Positions 54,527-64,000 of a stretch of DNA of 64,000 nucleotides are shown in pieces. How positions within the stretch are numbered: the first letter of the stretch is position 1; the number at the start of each line of letters is the position of its first letter. The notes under the pieces were generated by a model. It ran no database searches and was not told the DNA's origin. It saw nothing but the letters and a program-made list of their open reading frames with translations. The position numbers were made by a program, and so were the translations under genes. Source of the DNA: Atkinsonella hypoxylon (lineage: Eukaryota > Ascomycota > Sordariomycetes > Hypocreales > Clavicipitaceae); assembly GCA_000729835.1 (NCBI GenBank), contig JFHB01000142.1:1-64000 (forward strand), given 5' to 3'.

Positions 54527-57172
54527 TCACAGAAATGCCTTGAAGCTTTGATCAGACACCTTGCCTGAATGCTCTCGCAGCCAGTCTTCATCCCCAGCCT
54601 GCCCTCTCCCTCCAAACATGTGGACGTCCTCCCCACTGATGCCACTCGACTTTGAAATTATGCTTGCGGACGGTCCCAGCCGTTCGGGGGCGAGCCTGGA
54701 ATTATGAGCATTGTCTCCCCGGCGAAGCGGCGAAACGAGCTCCGAGCCGGCATTCCTGCGATCATGGGCCGTGTCGAGCCGCAAGGGATGGAAGGGGGCC
54801 TCGTCGACGAGGTCCCTGTACGAACGCTCAGTCTTAGTCGGACTGTGTCCGCCTATTATTCTCCAGTTCTCTGAGGATCCGAATGATATGTTGGTTGCAA
54901 CACTCTTGCCGCTTGGCTGCCGTGAGCCGGCGACGGCCACTGCACTGGGCCTTGTGAGCTCCGGAACACTCTCACCGGCTTCACTGTCCGAAAGGGTGAT
55001 CCAATTTGGCTTCAAACGGGCTCTGGCCGTGGAGCCGGTGTTCCATTCTGTAATCGGGGCTGTGCTATTTTTCAAATCGTCGTCGAGATGAGGCAACGCA
55101 GCGGAGCTAGATGTCAAGTCCGAATAGCCGCCAACACCGTGATATGAGAAAGGAGATTGATGAGGCCTGTGCGCAAAGAGAGGAGTAGGGTGTGCGCTAG
55201 AGACTTCATCTAGGGTAGGCAGTGTAATATCCAGGGCTAGGTCTCTCCTGTGAGAAGGATATTCTGCGCCAGCAAAGACTTGGCGAGTCGATTCCGGATA
55301 CGTCATGTCGAGTTGCTGGCTTCGAGATGATCTGTCACTGACTGCTAAGCCACCGTTGCCTCCGTCAATGGTCACCCACGATTGCCTTCCGTCCTCACTA
55401 GCCACGTTGCTGACGTTTCTGATGGTTGTTGTCCGCGCTGCATCAACCATCATGCTGTGAGGTATCCCGGAGGTGGACATATCACCCAGTGTCTCTGAAC
55501 TCCTTCGTTGAGATGACATGGGAGAGTGGTCGTCTGCAAACGCCATTTTAGCTGCTTTGAAATCTAGTGTCTCTGTGTGCACAAAGGGGTGTCTGCCCAT
55601 CGCGGCGGCTTCCCGCATCGATGAACCAGAACCATTGACTCGTAAAGTGCTGAGAATAGGATTGGAAATCTTTGCGCGGTATCTGCGACCAAGGTAGTTG
55701 TTTCTACTTTGACGTCGCCGGAAGTAGCACACCATAATCATGAGCAGAATCGCCACAAATATGATGGGTATAATGGTGGCCAGAAGTATTTCGCCAGTAC
55801 TTAGGTGGCCTGGCTGGGTCTGTCCCTCCCCCGAGAGGCCATCATCTGTCTGTGTAGGTGTGGTCGTGCTCGTGCTCGTGGTCGTTGGGGATGTTGGGGT
55901 GATGGTGGTTGTAGCGCCATCGGCGGCGAGGAAACTGATATTGGCCGTTTCTCTCTCCGCGATATTGGAGCTCTTGGATGATGCGTCAACGACTAGCTTA
56001 TAGCTTCCGATGGATGTTTGTGGCACTTGGCCAGACAGCTTCAAGCCGTTCACCTTGATCCATCCCTCACTTGGGGTCGTAGAAATTTTGACAGCCACAT
56101 CACTGGAGTTTTTGAAGTATTTCGCCAAATCAAGATCGAATTCGCTCCCAGGTCTGAGCTTGATATCTTCTATCGTCGACGCAAAGAGGCCAGTGTCGAC
56201 ATTGACAATAATGAGAACAACAAGATTGTCCGACAAGCTGTCCTTGAAAGTGAGTGTGAAATTAGCGGCGCGGTCTTCATCCTTGGGAGTTCCTTTCAGC
56301 CGCCAAGTTTTATCATCGAAAGATAGCCAACTTGGCATGTCCGTAGCTGTCACTGCAAGGCCAGCTGGGGCAACCTGCTTGCCATCCAGTTTGATGCCAC
56401 TCTCGAGGCCATTATAGTTGACCTCGAAGCCTTGGGTCGCGTTTAGTGTAATGACGGGATTGTCTATGGTAAGTTTATGGCTTCCCACTACAATGGAAAA
56501 CTTGAGTGACGCTGCAGAGAAGCCTACAATGTCCGATGCAACCAGATTGAAGTCAAAGGTCTCGGGCGGTTGAACGAGAGACTCGATCGGCGGTGTTCTT
56601 CCACTGAAGGTCAAGGACGACGCATCGAATTGGACCCAGGCTGGCAGAGGGCTGCTGTCTCCGGATACGGCGTAATAGTTCAAGCCAGATTTGCTGAAAG
56701 TCCCTTGATCAAACGAGAACTTGAAGCTTGTGGATGGATACGACAGAATGGAAGATGGAGCAGAGAAGTTGCCAAAGTTCTGAATCTGTTTTTCGAGAGG
56801 AATTTGGACTTGAGGTGCTTGCTGTCGCGAAACAACGATAGTTGCGTTCATGGAAGTCGAGCCCTTTTCATCCGTCGCAATGATATCGACCGTTTGCCCA
56901 ACCACCTCTCCTGGGGGTACATCCTTATCTCTTGGCGTGCCGAACAGACGTCTTCCTGCACTATCGATGGACAACCAGCTTGGATGAGCGGCGAGCGAGT
57001 ACGAAATTTTGGAGTCGGACTGAAAAGTATATCGTGAAAACGGGTATGAAAAGAACTTGTCTATGCGGGCAGCAAGCGGTAGCTGCGCGTTGAATGGGAA
57101 AGAGACAGTAGGTTGGCCGTTGGTCAGCTGGGCAAGAGGCAGCAATGCCACAACCGCCAGCAGTGAAGGCAT
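54527..57172 (-). CDS. AXL2: Axial budding pattern protein Axl2-like, cadherin-type membrane protein
   Basis: This is a single exon encoding 881 aa. The start is ATG 57170-57172; the frame opens four codons earlier at a TTG. Residues 1-19 are a signal peptide (PSLLAVVALLPLAQLTNG). The extracellular part has dystroglycan/cadherin-like modules, seen as repeated P-[SA]-W-[LV] ... F.G.P pairs: HPSWLSIDSAGRRLFGTPRD, LPAWVQFDASSLTFSGRTP, MPSWLSFDDKTWRLKGTPKD. A Thr/Ser-rich stalk follows, then one transmembrane helix near residues 462-485 (ILLATIIPIIFVAILLMIMV). The cytosolic tail of about 390 residues is basic, then Ser-rich. Axl2 marks polarity sites at the plasma membrane, acting with septins; in filamentous fungi it is linked to septation and conidiation. 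The domain order and length match the family. Confidence 0.9.
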   Translation of the reverse strand: MPSLLAVVALLPLAQLTNGQPTVSFPFNAQLPLAARIDKFFSYPFSRYTFQSDSKISYSLAAHPSWLSIDSAGRRLFGTPRDKDVPPGEVVGQTVDIIATDEKGSTSMNATIVVSRQQAPQVQIPLEKQIQNFGNFSAPSSILSYPSTSFKFSFDQGTFSKSGLNYYAVSGDSSPLPAWVQFDASSLTFSGRTPPIESLVQPPETFDFNLVASDIVGFSAASLKFSIVVGSHKLTIDNPVITLNATQGFEVNYNGLESGIKLDGKQVAPAGLAVTATDMPSWLSFDDKTWRLKGTPKDEDRAANFTLTFKDSLSDNLVVLIIVNVDTGLFASTIEDIKLRPGSEFDLDLAKYFKNSSDVAVKISTTPSEGWIKVNGLKLSGQVPQTSIGSYKLVVDASSKSSNIAERETANISFLAADGATTTITPTSPTTTSTSTTTPTQTDDGLSGEGQTQPGHLSTGEILLATIIPIIFVAILLMIMVCYFRRRQSRNNYLGRRYRAKISNPILSTLRVNGSGSSMREAAAMGRHPFVHTETLDFKAAKMAFADDHSPMSSQRRSSETLGDMSTSGIPHSMMVDAARTTTIRNVSNVASEDGRQSWVTIDGGNGGLAVSDRSSRSQQLDMTYPESTRQVFAGAEYPSHRRDLALDITLPTLDEVSSAHPTPLFAHRPHQSPFSYHGVGGYSDLTSSSAALPHLDDDLKNSTAPITEWNTGSTARARLKPNWITLSDSEAGESVPELTRPSAVAVAGSRQPSGKSVATNISFGSSENWRIIGGHSPTKTERSYRDLVDEAPFHPLRLDTAHDRRNAGSELVSPLRRGDNAHNSRLAPERLGPSASIISKSSGISGEDVHMFGGRGQAGDEDWLREHSGKVSDQSFKAFL

Positions 57173-58861
57173 CACGAACCACAATGGTCTCGAAGCACTC
57201 TGAGAGGCTTGTTTCCGTGCGATGAGTATGCCCCCTCACGAAGCCATTCACGACGAGATTCAAATTGGCCAGGGCAATGAAAACGAAAAGGAAGAGCTAA
57301 GAACAGAAACTGATGATTCAAAAGGGGAGTAATTGAGCGAACGATGAGGAAAGGATGAACTGCGGTAAGGCACCACAGATGAGACGAGAAGAAAGACTCG
57401 CAAGTTTTAGAATAGCCATCTTCAGCGCTCTACAGGCAGAACTACTGCCTCCTTCATTCCTCAGACAATCTGATCGTGGGGTCATTGTGCGGGCTGCGAG
57501 CACGCCTGGACAGAGCGCGTAGATAGAGTATGGGCACATGTCCCATTGCAACGAGGGGCGCAAATGTCTTGGAATAGAAGTTTCTGCTGGGTGTAACGAG
57601 TGAACAGTAGTAACGCGCTGATCCAGTGGCGCGGGATGCGAGGGCTGGGAATAGTGGAATGCATTCCATCGCGACGATGGCCGAAACGTGAGACAGCAGG
57701 AAGGTTGAATTGCAAGAACAAAAGCCAAGTTCCAGCCCTGCCTTTTGCCTTTTGTCCATGCAATTGCCAGATTGACCACATTTTCATTGCAGAAATGGAA
57801 TATTCGTCTCTTCTGCCTGGTCAGGCAACGACTAAACCATGCATGTAGTCAGCAGCTTGCACGATCCGTCATGTTGAGCCTGCGCGAGTAGATGAGGGAG
57901 ATGGCGCAGCAAGGGAGATGACTTCAGTAGCTCCTACAGGGCTGTAACGCCGTTCTGATAGTCGCCAAGGGTGCCGAAAAGAAATCATTGCTCAATAAAT
58001 GAGTGTATGAGGTATGCAAGTAAAGCCTTCAATGTTATTTGGTTAATATCGATATCGACATCGATAGGCACACGCATACGCATACGTGATGAATTTCTGG
58101 GGCACTGGGGCAGCGGGCCACCAGCAAGCGCGACGCGTAAAGTGGCCCACACTCCACACAAAGAGATTGTTGTCAGGAGCATGAGATGGCATATTGAACC
58201 TTACGAGCCGGTAATCGAGCGAGCTCTTTCGGCCAACTGACGTGATGCCTTCCTCAGGCTATTAATCGCTGCCGCATTGCCAGCAAACAATTCTGATACA
58301 TGATCTAGCATTATTTAAGCAATCGACTTCCTGTGCCTCGCCCACCAGACAGTCGTGGGGGGAAGGACTGCGGCTTGTATGAGAAGACTCGGTCGTTGTC
58401 GTAAGGCAACCATGTGGTTCCATCGGGTATTCAGACTTGGTGAACAGCTTTTTCGTCAGCTCTCTGTGGTTCTTGTTGGATTGTAGTGAAGTTTGGGAGG
58501 CCCGATCCTTGGCACTGCCGGGCAGAATCTATCTATTGGGAGGAATATTCCGTAGAGGAATAGCCCTATTCAGCTATGAAAGTGAGCCATTTTTGTGGGT
58601 CATGTCGACACTGAAAAATTGGGACTTCAACCCTCCTTGGCTCCTTCTCGATTTGTTACGTTCACAACCAACCCTATACTGCTGCAGCCAGAAACTAAAC
58701 CGCGTTGGGACTTGTGCATGCGCGTTTTGACAAATGTAACAACAACAAAAAAAAAAAAGGAATAGAGAAGTCAAGAAAAGAAAGAAAGACAGGTTGCGCT
58801 TTAAATCTCCTTGGAAACACAGACGAACTGAATTCACTCGAGCCACGGTGTCTCTGTCGTG
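57173..58861. other. Divergent intergenic between AXL2 and EFM6
   Basis: Promoter sequence for both. A short GATATCGATATCGACATCGAT repeat lies near 58048-58063. No supported gene. Confidence 0.5.
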
Positions 58862-60118
58862 ATGAGCCGCTCACCCTCACCGCCTCTCGATCCTGTCGCG
58901 GTCAGTGAGTATCTAACGCCTCTTCCCGACCTGAAGCAGGCGGGCAATGCTCGGATTGACTTTGATGGCCAATTGAGCGCACCGCTGGAGTATCACGAAG
59001 ATGTAAGGACTGGTTGCGGTGGCCAGACCTGGCCAGCAGGGTTGGTACTTGGCAAACACATGCTGCGATATCACAGACAAGAGATGCAAAGTGCCAGAAT
59101 GTAAGTTCTTTGTTACTTCAATCCAACCCAAACTCAACCCAAAGGAGAAACAAGGTCAACACCAGGAGGCCACAAATGGATGTGCTTTACTTGTCACCGG
59201 TACCTAGTTTTGCAAACTAGTAGTCAAATTGGAGAACGTGTCCTCAGCAGATCTGATTTCCCCAAGTATCAGGTCTGAACCAAGCGGTCAAGTGCACAAA
59301 CACACTACTTCTTTTTTGCCACCCGTCACATTTGGCATATCAAGACATAGGGAAATGCTGACTCAAACCCTTGGCAACTGCAGATTGGAACTTGGTGCTG
59401 GTGGCGGGCTCGTGGGACTAGCGGTGGCGCTGGGATGTGGCGGCAACAGCAGACTCTTGGTGACTGACCAGCAGGAAATGTTTGAGCTGATGAAGACCAA
59501 TATCCGACTGAATAAGCTTGAAGACAGAGCACAGGCGCTGGTTCTAAATTGGTATGTTTTCCACCATGTTCCCTCTGTACCGTGCGCCTCCTGTTTCGAG
59601 GAATGGGATTCCCACCACGTGCGCTCGGAGTATTTGGTTGATGCTTGTTTTGCTTGCCCTGATGTCCTTGACTTGGCTAACCCATTGCTTTGTGAGTTTG
59701 CTACAGGGGGGGCGAAAGCCTTCCGAAAGAGGTTATATCACAAAAGCCAAACGTCATTCTTGCGGCAGAATGCGTCTACTTTGAGCCAGCCTTCCCTCTT
59801 CTTATGCAGACATTATGCAGTCTGTTCCTCTTGAATGACGAAGCCATTGTGTACTTTTGCTTCAAGAAGCGGAGAAGGGCTGACATGCAGTTTGTCAAGA
59901 TGGCTAAGAAGGCCTTTCTGGTGGAGGAGCTCTTTGACGAGGACCGGCCCGTGTTTCAACGACAGGCCTTGTTTCTATTCTCTTTTCGGAGCAGAAGCAG
60001 AAAGAGGCCGTCGATTTGCGGACATGTTTATGCATCACTTCCTTCTGCTGTAGGGAGTTTCAAAGACGGCGATTTGAACGCAAGTTGCACTGATGGCAAG
60101 GATTCACACGATAGTTGA
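58862..60118 (+). CDS. EFM6: Protein-lysine N-methyltransferase Efm6-like
   Basis: Three exons, 58862-59100, 59384-59551 and 59707-60118, encode 272 aa. Introns are 283 bp (GTAAGT...TGCAG) and 155 bp (GTATGT...TACAG), long for this window. The seven-beta-strand methyltransferase motifs are clear: LELGAGGGLVGLAVALG (motif I, formed right after the first junction), LVTDQQEMFELMKTNIRLN (post I), VLNWGESLPKE, and ILAAECVYFEPAFPLLMQTL, the [DE]-x-x-Y-type motif of METTL21-family lysine methyltransferases. Yeast Efm6 methylates Lys390 of translation elongation factor eEF1A. The N-terminal GQTWPAGLVLGKHML segment is also typical. The last 40 residues extend beyond the usual end and may reflect a missed intron or a lineage-specific tail. 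Confidence 0.85.
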
Positions 60119-63100
60119 TGCACTTGTCACTTATAACTGTTGGCAATGACTTTGCGGTCTATTCTTTCGTTCCATCGGTGTACGACGCCAAGGGGAGGGA
60201 TGTGGCAGCTCGACTGGCGCAGACGACGTTAGTTTTTGTCTTTGTCGTTGATCACGGTCGTGTCACAGTTCCTTTGATGGCCTGCTGTGAGACAGCCGTG
60301 GTTAGGTGTCAGCGGGTGAAGATCTATTGAGCCATGCATGTACTCCGTAGGCAACCTGATGTCGTGGGTCATCATCGGCCAATTCAATTGACATAATAGG
60401 TACTTAAGTGTCCTTCTAGATACCTAGGTACCTAGGTACTTACGGAGCACGTATTAGCCGCTTGCGGTTCCAGCGCGTAAGCACGGGGAGATACAAACAA
60501 AAGTCTGGTGATTGATACGTGGTTGTGCCCTGTGGGCCGTTTCATCTTTGAAGGCTGTCGGGCCAATCAGACAGCGGAGCGTTAGGTTCACACAGTGAGA
60601 ATAGCACGGTACAACACAATACACTGTTGCCATTGTGGGAGGGAAACAAGCCTTCCAGAAAAGCCTCGGCTTAATATTCATGGAATCAAAGACAGTCAAG
60701 TCAATCAGTCACAGTCAGCATCTGACCCCACGACCAGAACAAAAGCAGGCCGTACATAACAACCATGAGCCTCACATCAACGGCCACAGTTCCTCGAGCG
60801 CTCCAAGAGACCAACGAACTAAAAATAAGCCACTAACGGCTGATAGCATATCGGACAATGCACTCCAGCCTTCACAGCAGTGCGATCGTGACGGCTGCTG
60901 CTGCAACCCAGGCCTGGATATGTGCAGAATGTGGGAGGAGGACTTGCGCCGACACGGAACAAGGTGGAATGGAACATTGCTTGCCGCGGATGGTGACGCA
61001 ATGCAGCCCTTTGAGTGTGACAGAGGTGCAGTGCTGTGGTGTGCTGTCTGGTCTGGTAGGTTCCTGTGGTTCCTGTGCACGAAATGTTGGCAGCGTCTGG
61101 TGTCACGTCAACCCTGTGTGTGAGAGAGAGAGAGTGTGTGCATCTGCAAGCGAGTCAGTTGAGCAACCTCGGAATATGATCTGGCGACGCGGATTATTAC
61201 CAGAAGCGGCCCTGAGCAGCCCCAGCCACCCGAGGCCAATCGGCGCAAGGACGGATAAAGAGAATACGGGGGAAAAGGAACATTGAACGCAAATTGTTTG
61301 AAGAGCCTGACTTCCAGGAACGCTGAGGAAACGTTGCGCCGTCACTTCGCCCCTAAGCCCCCCCCCCCCCCCCCGTCAGCTTCTTGTCCCCTTCCCACTC
61401 GCCCGGGACCTTTTGCTTCCGCCCAGACCTCCTTAGAGCCATTGGGGGTAAAAGCAGAGTAAAAATCGGGCACTAGTTCATGACAAAGGGACCCCTATGT
61501 TAGTGAGAACTCAGCGAGTCGTCAAGCATGACGTGTATGGTCCCGAATACGGACGGAGTATTCTTAACAAAAAGCGCCGAAAGTAAATCGGGCAAAGTGA
61601 CAGCTGGCTACAAACAAGTTGTCTCAACGCGCCCTTCTCAAGAACAAGGGGATGGGGCACATGATGTACGGACAGGCAGGTGGATGGAGGGCACGCTCGC
61701 GACACGCCGGCCGGCAATGTAGTCGGACAGACCGCGCTGTGGCGTGAGAGCACAGGACTAGACAGCGCGCTGTCCGTGCCCTTGGTTCCAGCTTAGGGCG
61801 GTGTGCCCCCTTGACCTGTGGTAAGGCAAGGCGCTAGGTACCTAGGTACCTATTCAGGGCTTGGGCCCGGGCTCCACTTTTCGCACAATGCAGCTGCGTG
61901 CTCGGGTACCTGGATTTTGCAGGGGCTAGGTGTCCACGAAGTGCCGTAGTGATCACTTGTTGTTCATCGGTCAAGATGCAGCTACAGGTCTAGTACGGAG
62001 TTCTCGCTCTAGAGCGAGATTTACGCGTACCTGTGCCTCGACATGGACCTAGGCTAGGTGCTGTACATTCAGGAAACCTCGGCGCAGGTTGTTAGACTCG
62101 TCTCCCAGGTACGACTCACGTCCTATTGGTCCTGAACAGGCCCTTGCCCCACGGTGGACCCTACAGCGCCAGGTCCAACGACAAGTCAATCACGGCCGTT
62201 AACCGCTAGGAGAAAGACGGTTCCCTTGTTCCAAGGGCAGGCAAGCCGTCCGACCAAAGGGTGAAAACCTCCCCAGCCCAACGTCCAACTTGACTACGTT
62301 CGCACGTTCGTTCCGCTTGTTCGCTCGTGGCTGTGTTGTCCCAACGTCAACTGGCTACATGGAGAAGATGGGAGCCCAACGTGGCACTTGCCAGTGTAAA
62401 GTGGTCTCGTGCCTCCATTTGGGGCTGTTTTGGCGCTGCAACTTGGCCTTCTGTGCTCTGTATCGAGTGCGCCAGAGCGGGATTTCGAAAATAGCTCTTG
62501 ATCAGGAATGTGTGTGCTAGCAGCTATACTACCTACCTAGGTAGGTAGGTAGGTACACCCACTGTATGTATGTATGTATGTATGTATGTATGTAGTTGTG
62601 TACCTGGCTGGTTGCGCCGCAGATGCCAAAACCACGCCCACCCATGCCGCTGCTGTCCTTGGTTCCCTCCCGAGGGCTGCCACCCACTAATACTCCGTAT
62701 GTATGGCCCGCTCTTGTTCCGACTGACCTAGCGCAAGTACCTGGGACGCACAGGTACCTTATGCCCCTGCAGCGGGGACACACAGTGGACCCGGGCCGAC
62801 CTGTGAGAGGCCAGCAGCGGCCGCGCGCATGGGGCCCAGTGCCAGTGAAATCTGCCCCCGCACGAGGATCTAGGTACCCGAGCAGGCAGGTACCCAAGGC
62901 GGGGCCCATCTAGACAATGCGCCAGCTGCAGGAACCTATCAGAAAGCCTCCCGCTTCATCAAGCGTTTCTTGGCTCCCCTGACTTGCAACAGCACAGCAA
63001 ACTTGATATTTCTTCTGCACTTCCTCCTCCAACTCTTTTTTTTTTTTCTTCGCATATTCCCTTTCCTCACCACTTTCCTTCATATAGACCAGAGGTTCAA

Positions 63101-63344
63101 CAGTCTTTTTGTTGTTTGATTTTTCACCTCACGCGCAGGACTCCGCTTGCATCACACTCTTTCGCTTCGGCCGTCGTCAACTTGACTACAACGAATTTTT
63201 GTTGACAGACCAACAAACCAGCTTGGGCTTTCTTCCCAGTTACCAAACGAACGTAAACTGCTTTGCGCCGCAACCGCACACTCATTCGCGAATTCGAGAT
63301 CGAAGCCTTCTTGTATCATTCAGCTCAACGTATCGCCGGCCACC
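60119..63344. other. Three-kb intergenic region rich in simple sequence
   Basis: No supported gene. It carries ACCTAGGT at 60422-60429, 60430-60437, 61840-61847 and 62535-62542 within TAGGTA clusters, a C17 run (61358-61374), a (TATG)n microsatellite (about 62563-62595) and a T-run (63036-63047). The last 350 bp, with CT-rich tracts, are the likely promoter and leader of the next gene. Confidence 0.55.
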
Positions 63345-64000
63345 ATGAGATACTCAACTGTCGCCTCTGCCGCCTTGATCGCTGTGGCTGCTGCCCAGCC
63401 TCATCGTGCGAACCACAAGCGTCTCCATGTTCGCGATGTCGGAGCCCGCGATGTTGCCGCCGAAGTTGTTTGGGTGACGGTGACTGAAGTCGTCACCGAG
63501 GTGATCGATGCTACTACCACTTTCTGGATTCTTCCTGGCGAGGAAACAAGTGGCATTGCTTCTACGAGCGAGACTTCTTCTCCCCCGGCCCAGCAATCGT
63601 CCGAGGCCGCGCCTCCACCTCCTCCCCCAGCACCTAGCACCACGTCTACCTCTGTTGCTCCCCCTGCTCCTCCCCCTCCCCCTACTCCTACTCCTACTAC
63701 TTCCTCTACCTCTGTTGCTCCTCCTCCTCCGCCCCCTGCTTCTACGTCGACTAGCAGCTCTGTCTACTCTGCTGCTCCATCACCACCAGCACCCAAGCCT
63801 GAGGCTGCCGCCGCTGCCCCAGCGGCTCCCATCAACAACAGCAAGAATACGGACGGTGGTAGCGATGGTGGCAGCCCGGGCCATTCTGGCTCCGGTCAAT
63901 ACAAGGGTGATATCACCTACTACAATATCGGTTTGGGTTCTTGTGGTGACGACGACACTGGCAAAGACAACACCGCCAGCGTTGTTGCCCTTTCCCACCT
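63345..64000 (+). CDS. Asp f 7-like secreted protein (partial at window edge)
   Basis: The frame opens at ATG 63345 in a strong CACCATGA context and is still open at the window end after about 218 codons. Residues 1-18 are a signal peptide (STVASAALIAVAAAQP). A KR site (about residue 25) and a VTVTEVVTEV segment follow. A long low-complexity linker of Pro, Ser, Thr and Ala comes next (polyproline runs around residues 88-145), then GSGQYKGDITYYNIGLGSCG, the first strand and Cys of a double-psi beta-barrel (expansin/RlpA-like) domain. Signal, Ser/Pro linker and GD[IL]TYY....SCG match the Asp f 7 class of secreted fungal proteins, which are wall-associated and known as allergen homologues in Aspergillus. 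The rest of the barrel lies outside the window. Confidence 0.8.
   Translation, partial: MRYSTVASAALIAVAAAQPHRANHKRLHVRDVGARDVAAEVVWVTVTEVVTEVIDATTTFWILPGEETSGIASTSETSSPPAQQSSEAAPPPPPPAPSTTSTSVAPPAPPPPPTPTPTTSSTSVAPPPPPPASTSTSSSVYSAAPSPPAPKPEAAAAAPAAPINNSKNTDGGSDGGSPGHSGSGQYKGDITYYNIGLGSCGDDDTGKDNTASVVALSH

Noticed and set aside
15309..63345. A biosynthetic gene cluster or operon-like system in the core region
   Set aside because: No polyketide synthase, NRPS, terpene or tailoring genes are present; the genes are ordinary housekeeping genes with independent promoters.

Overview
The window is nuclear DNA from a filamentous ascomycete, most likely a sordariomycete of the order Hypocreales. The evidence is dense single-copy housekeeping genes with short introns (about 65-140 bp, GT...AG), gene products typical of filamentous ascomycetes (VAC7, AXL2, PRP6, PTC2-type phosphatase, calcofluor-hypersensitivity protein, Mug65-type dysferlin protein), and intergenic clusters of the palindrome ACCTAGGT. 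Placement below order is inference.

Region 1 (1 to about 13.1 kb) is an accessory, repeat-rich island. It holds a Ty3/gypsy protease fragment, four copies of one TG...CA LTR family, a Fot1/pogo transposase relic interrupted twice by the same roughly 490-bp MITE, further MITE copies, a probable SNF2-type helicase relic and other broken ORFs. Stop codons in the relics look like C-to-T changes, as RIP would give. Inside this island sit two intact, paralogous, small secreted proteins (5913-6416 and 8035-8670) on a duplicated unit that includes the promoter. They are the best candidates for host-interaction or antagonism effectors here.

Region 2 (about 13.1 to 15.3 kb) is a transition zone with no convincing gene.

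Region 3 (15.3 to 64 kb) is gene-dense core genome. In order: an 873-aa protein with a Cys/His-rich N-terminus (+), VPS62 (-), an uncharacterised 532-aa protein (-), RPL10 (-) and RPL30 (+) sharing a 340-bp divergent promoter, a coiled-coil protein (+), VAC7 (+), DIM1 (-) and PRP6 (+) divergent, a calcofluor-hypersensitivity-type protein (-), a dysferlin-domain protein (+), a PPR protein (+), a PP2C phosphatase (-), AXL2 (-), EFM6 (+), and the 5' part of an Asp f 7-like secreted protein (+) cut by the window edge. Several act in linked processes: ribosome production and translation (RPL10, RPL30, DIM1, EFM6), splicing (PRP6), vacuole and endomembrane function (VPS62, VAC7, dysferlin protein) and cell-surface polarity or wall (AXL2, calcofluor protein, Asp f 7-like). 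They are not an operon or an evident biosynthetic cluster.

Intron boundaries were assigned by eye from GT/AG sites, frame continuity and family conservation. No database search was possible.
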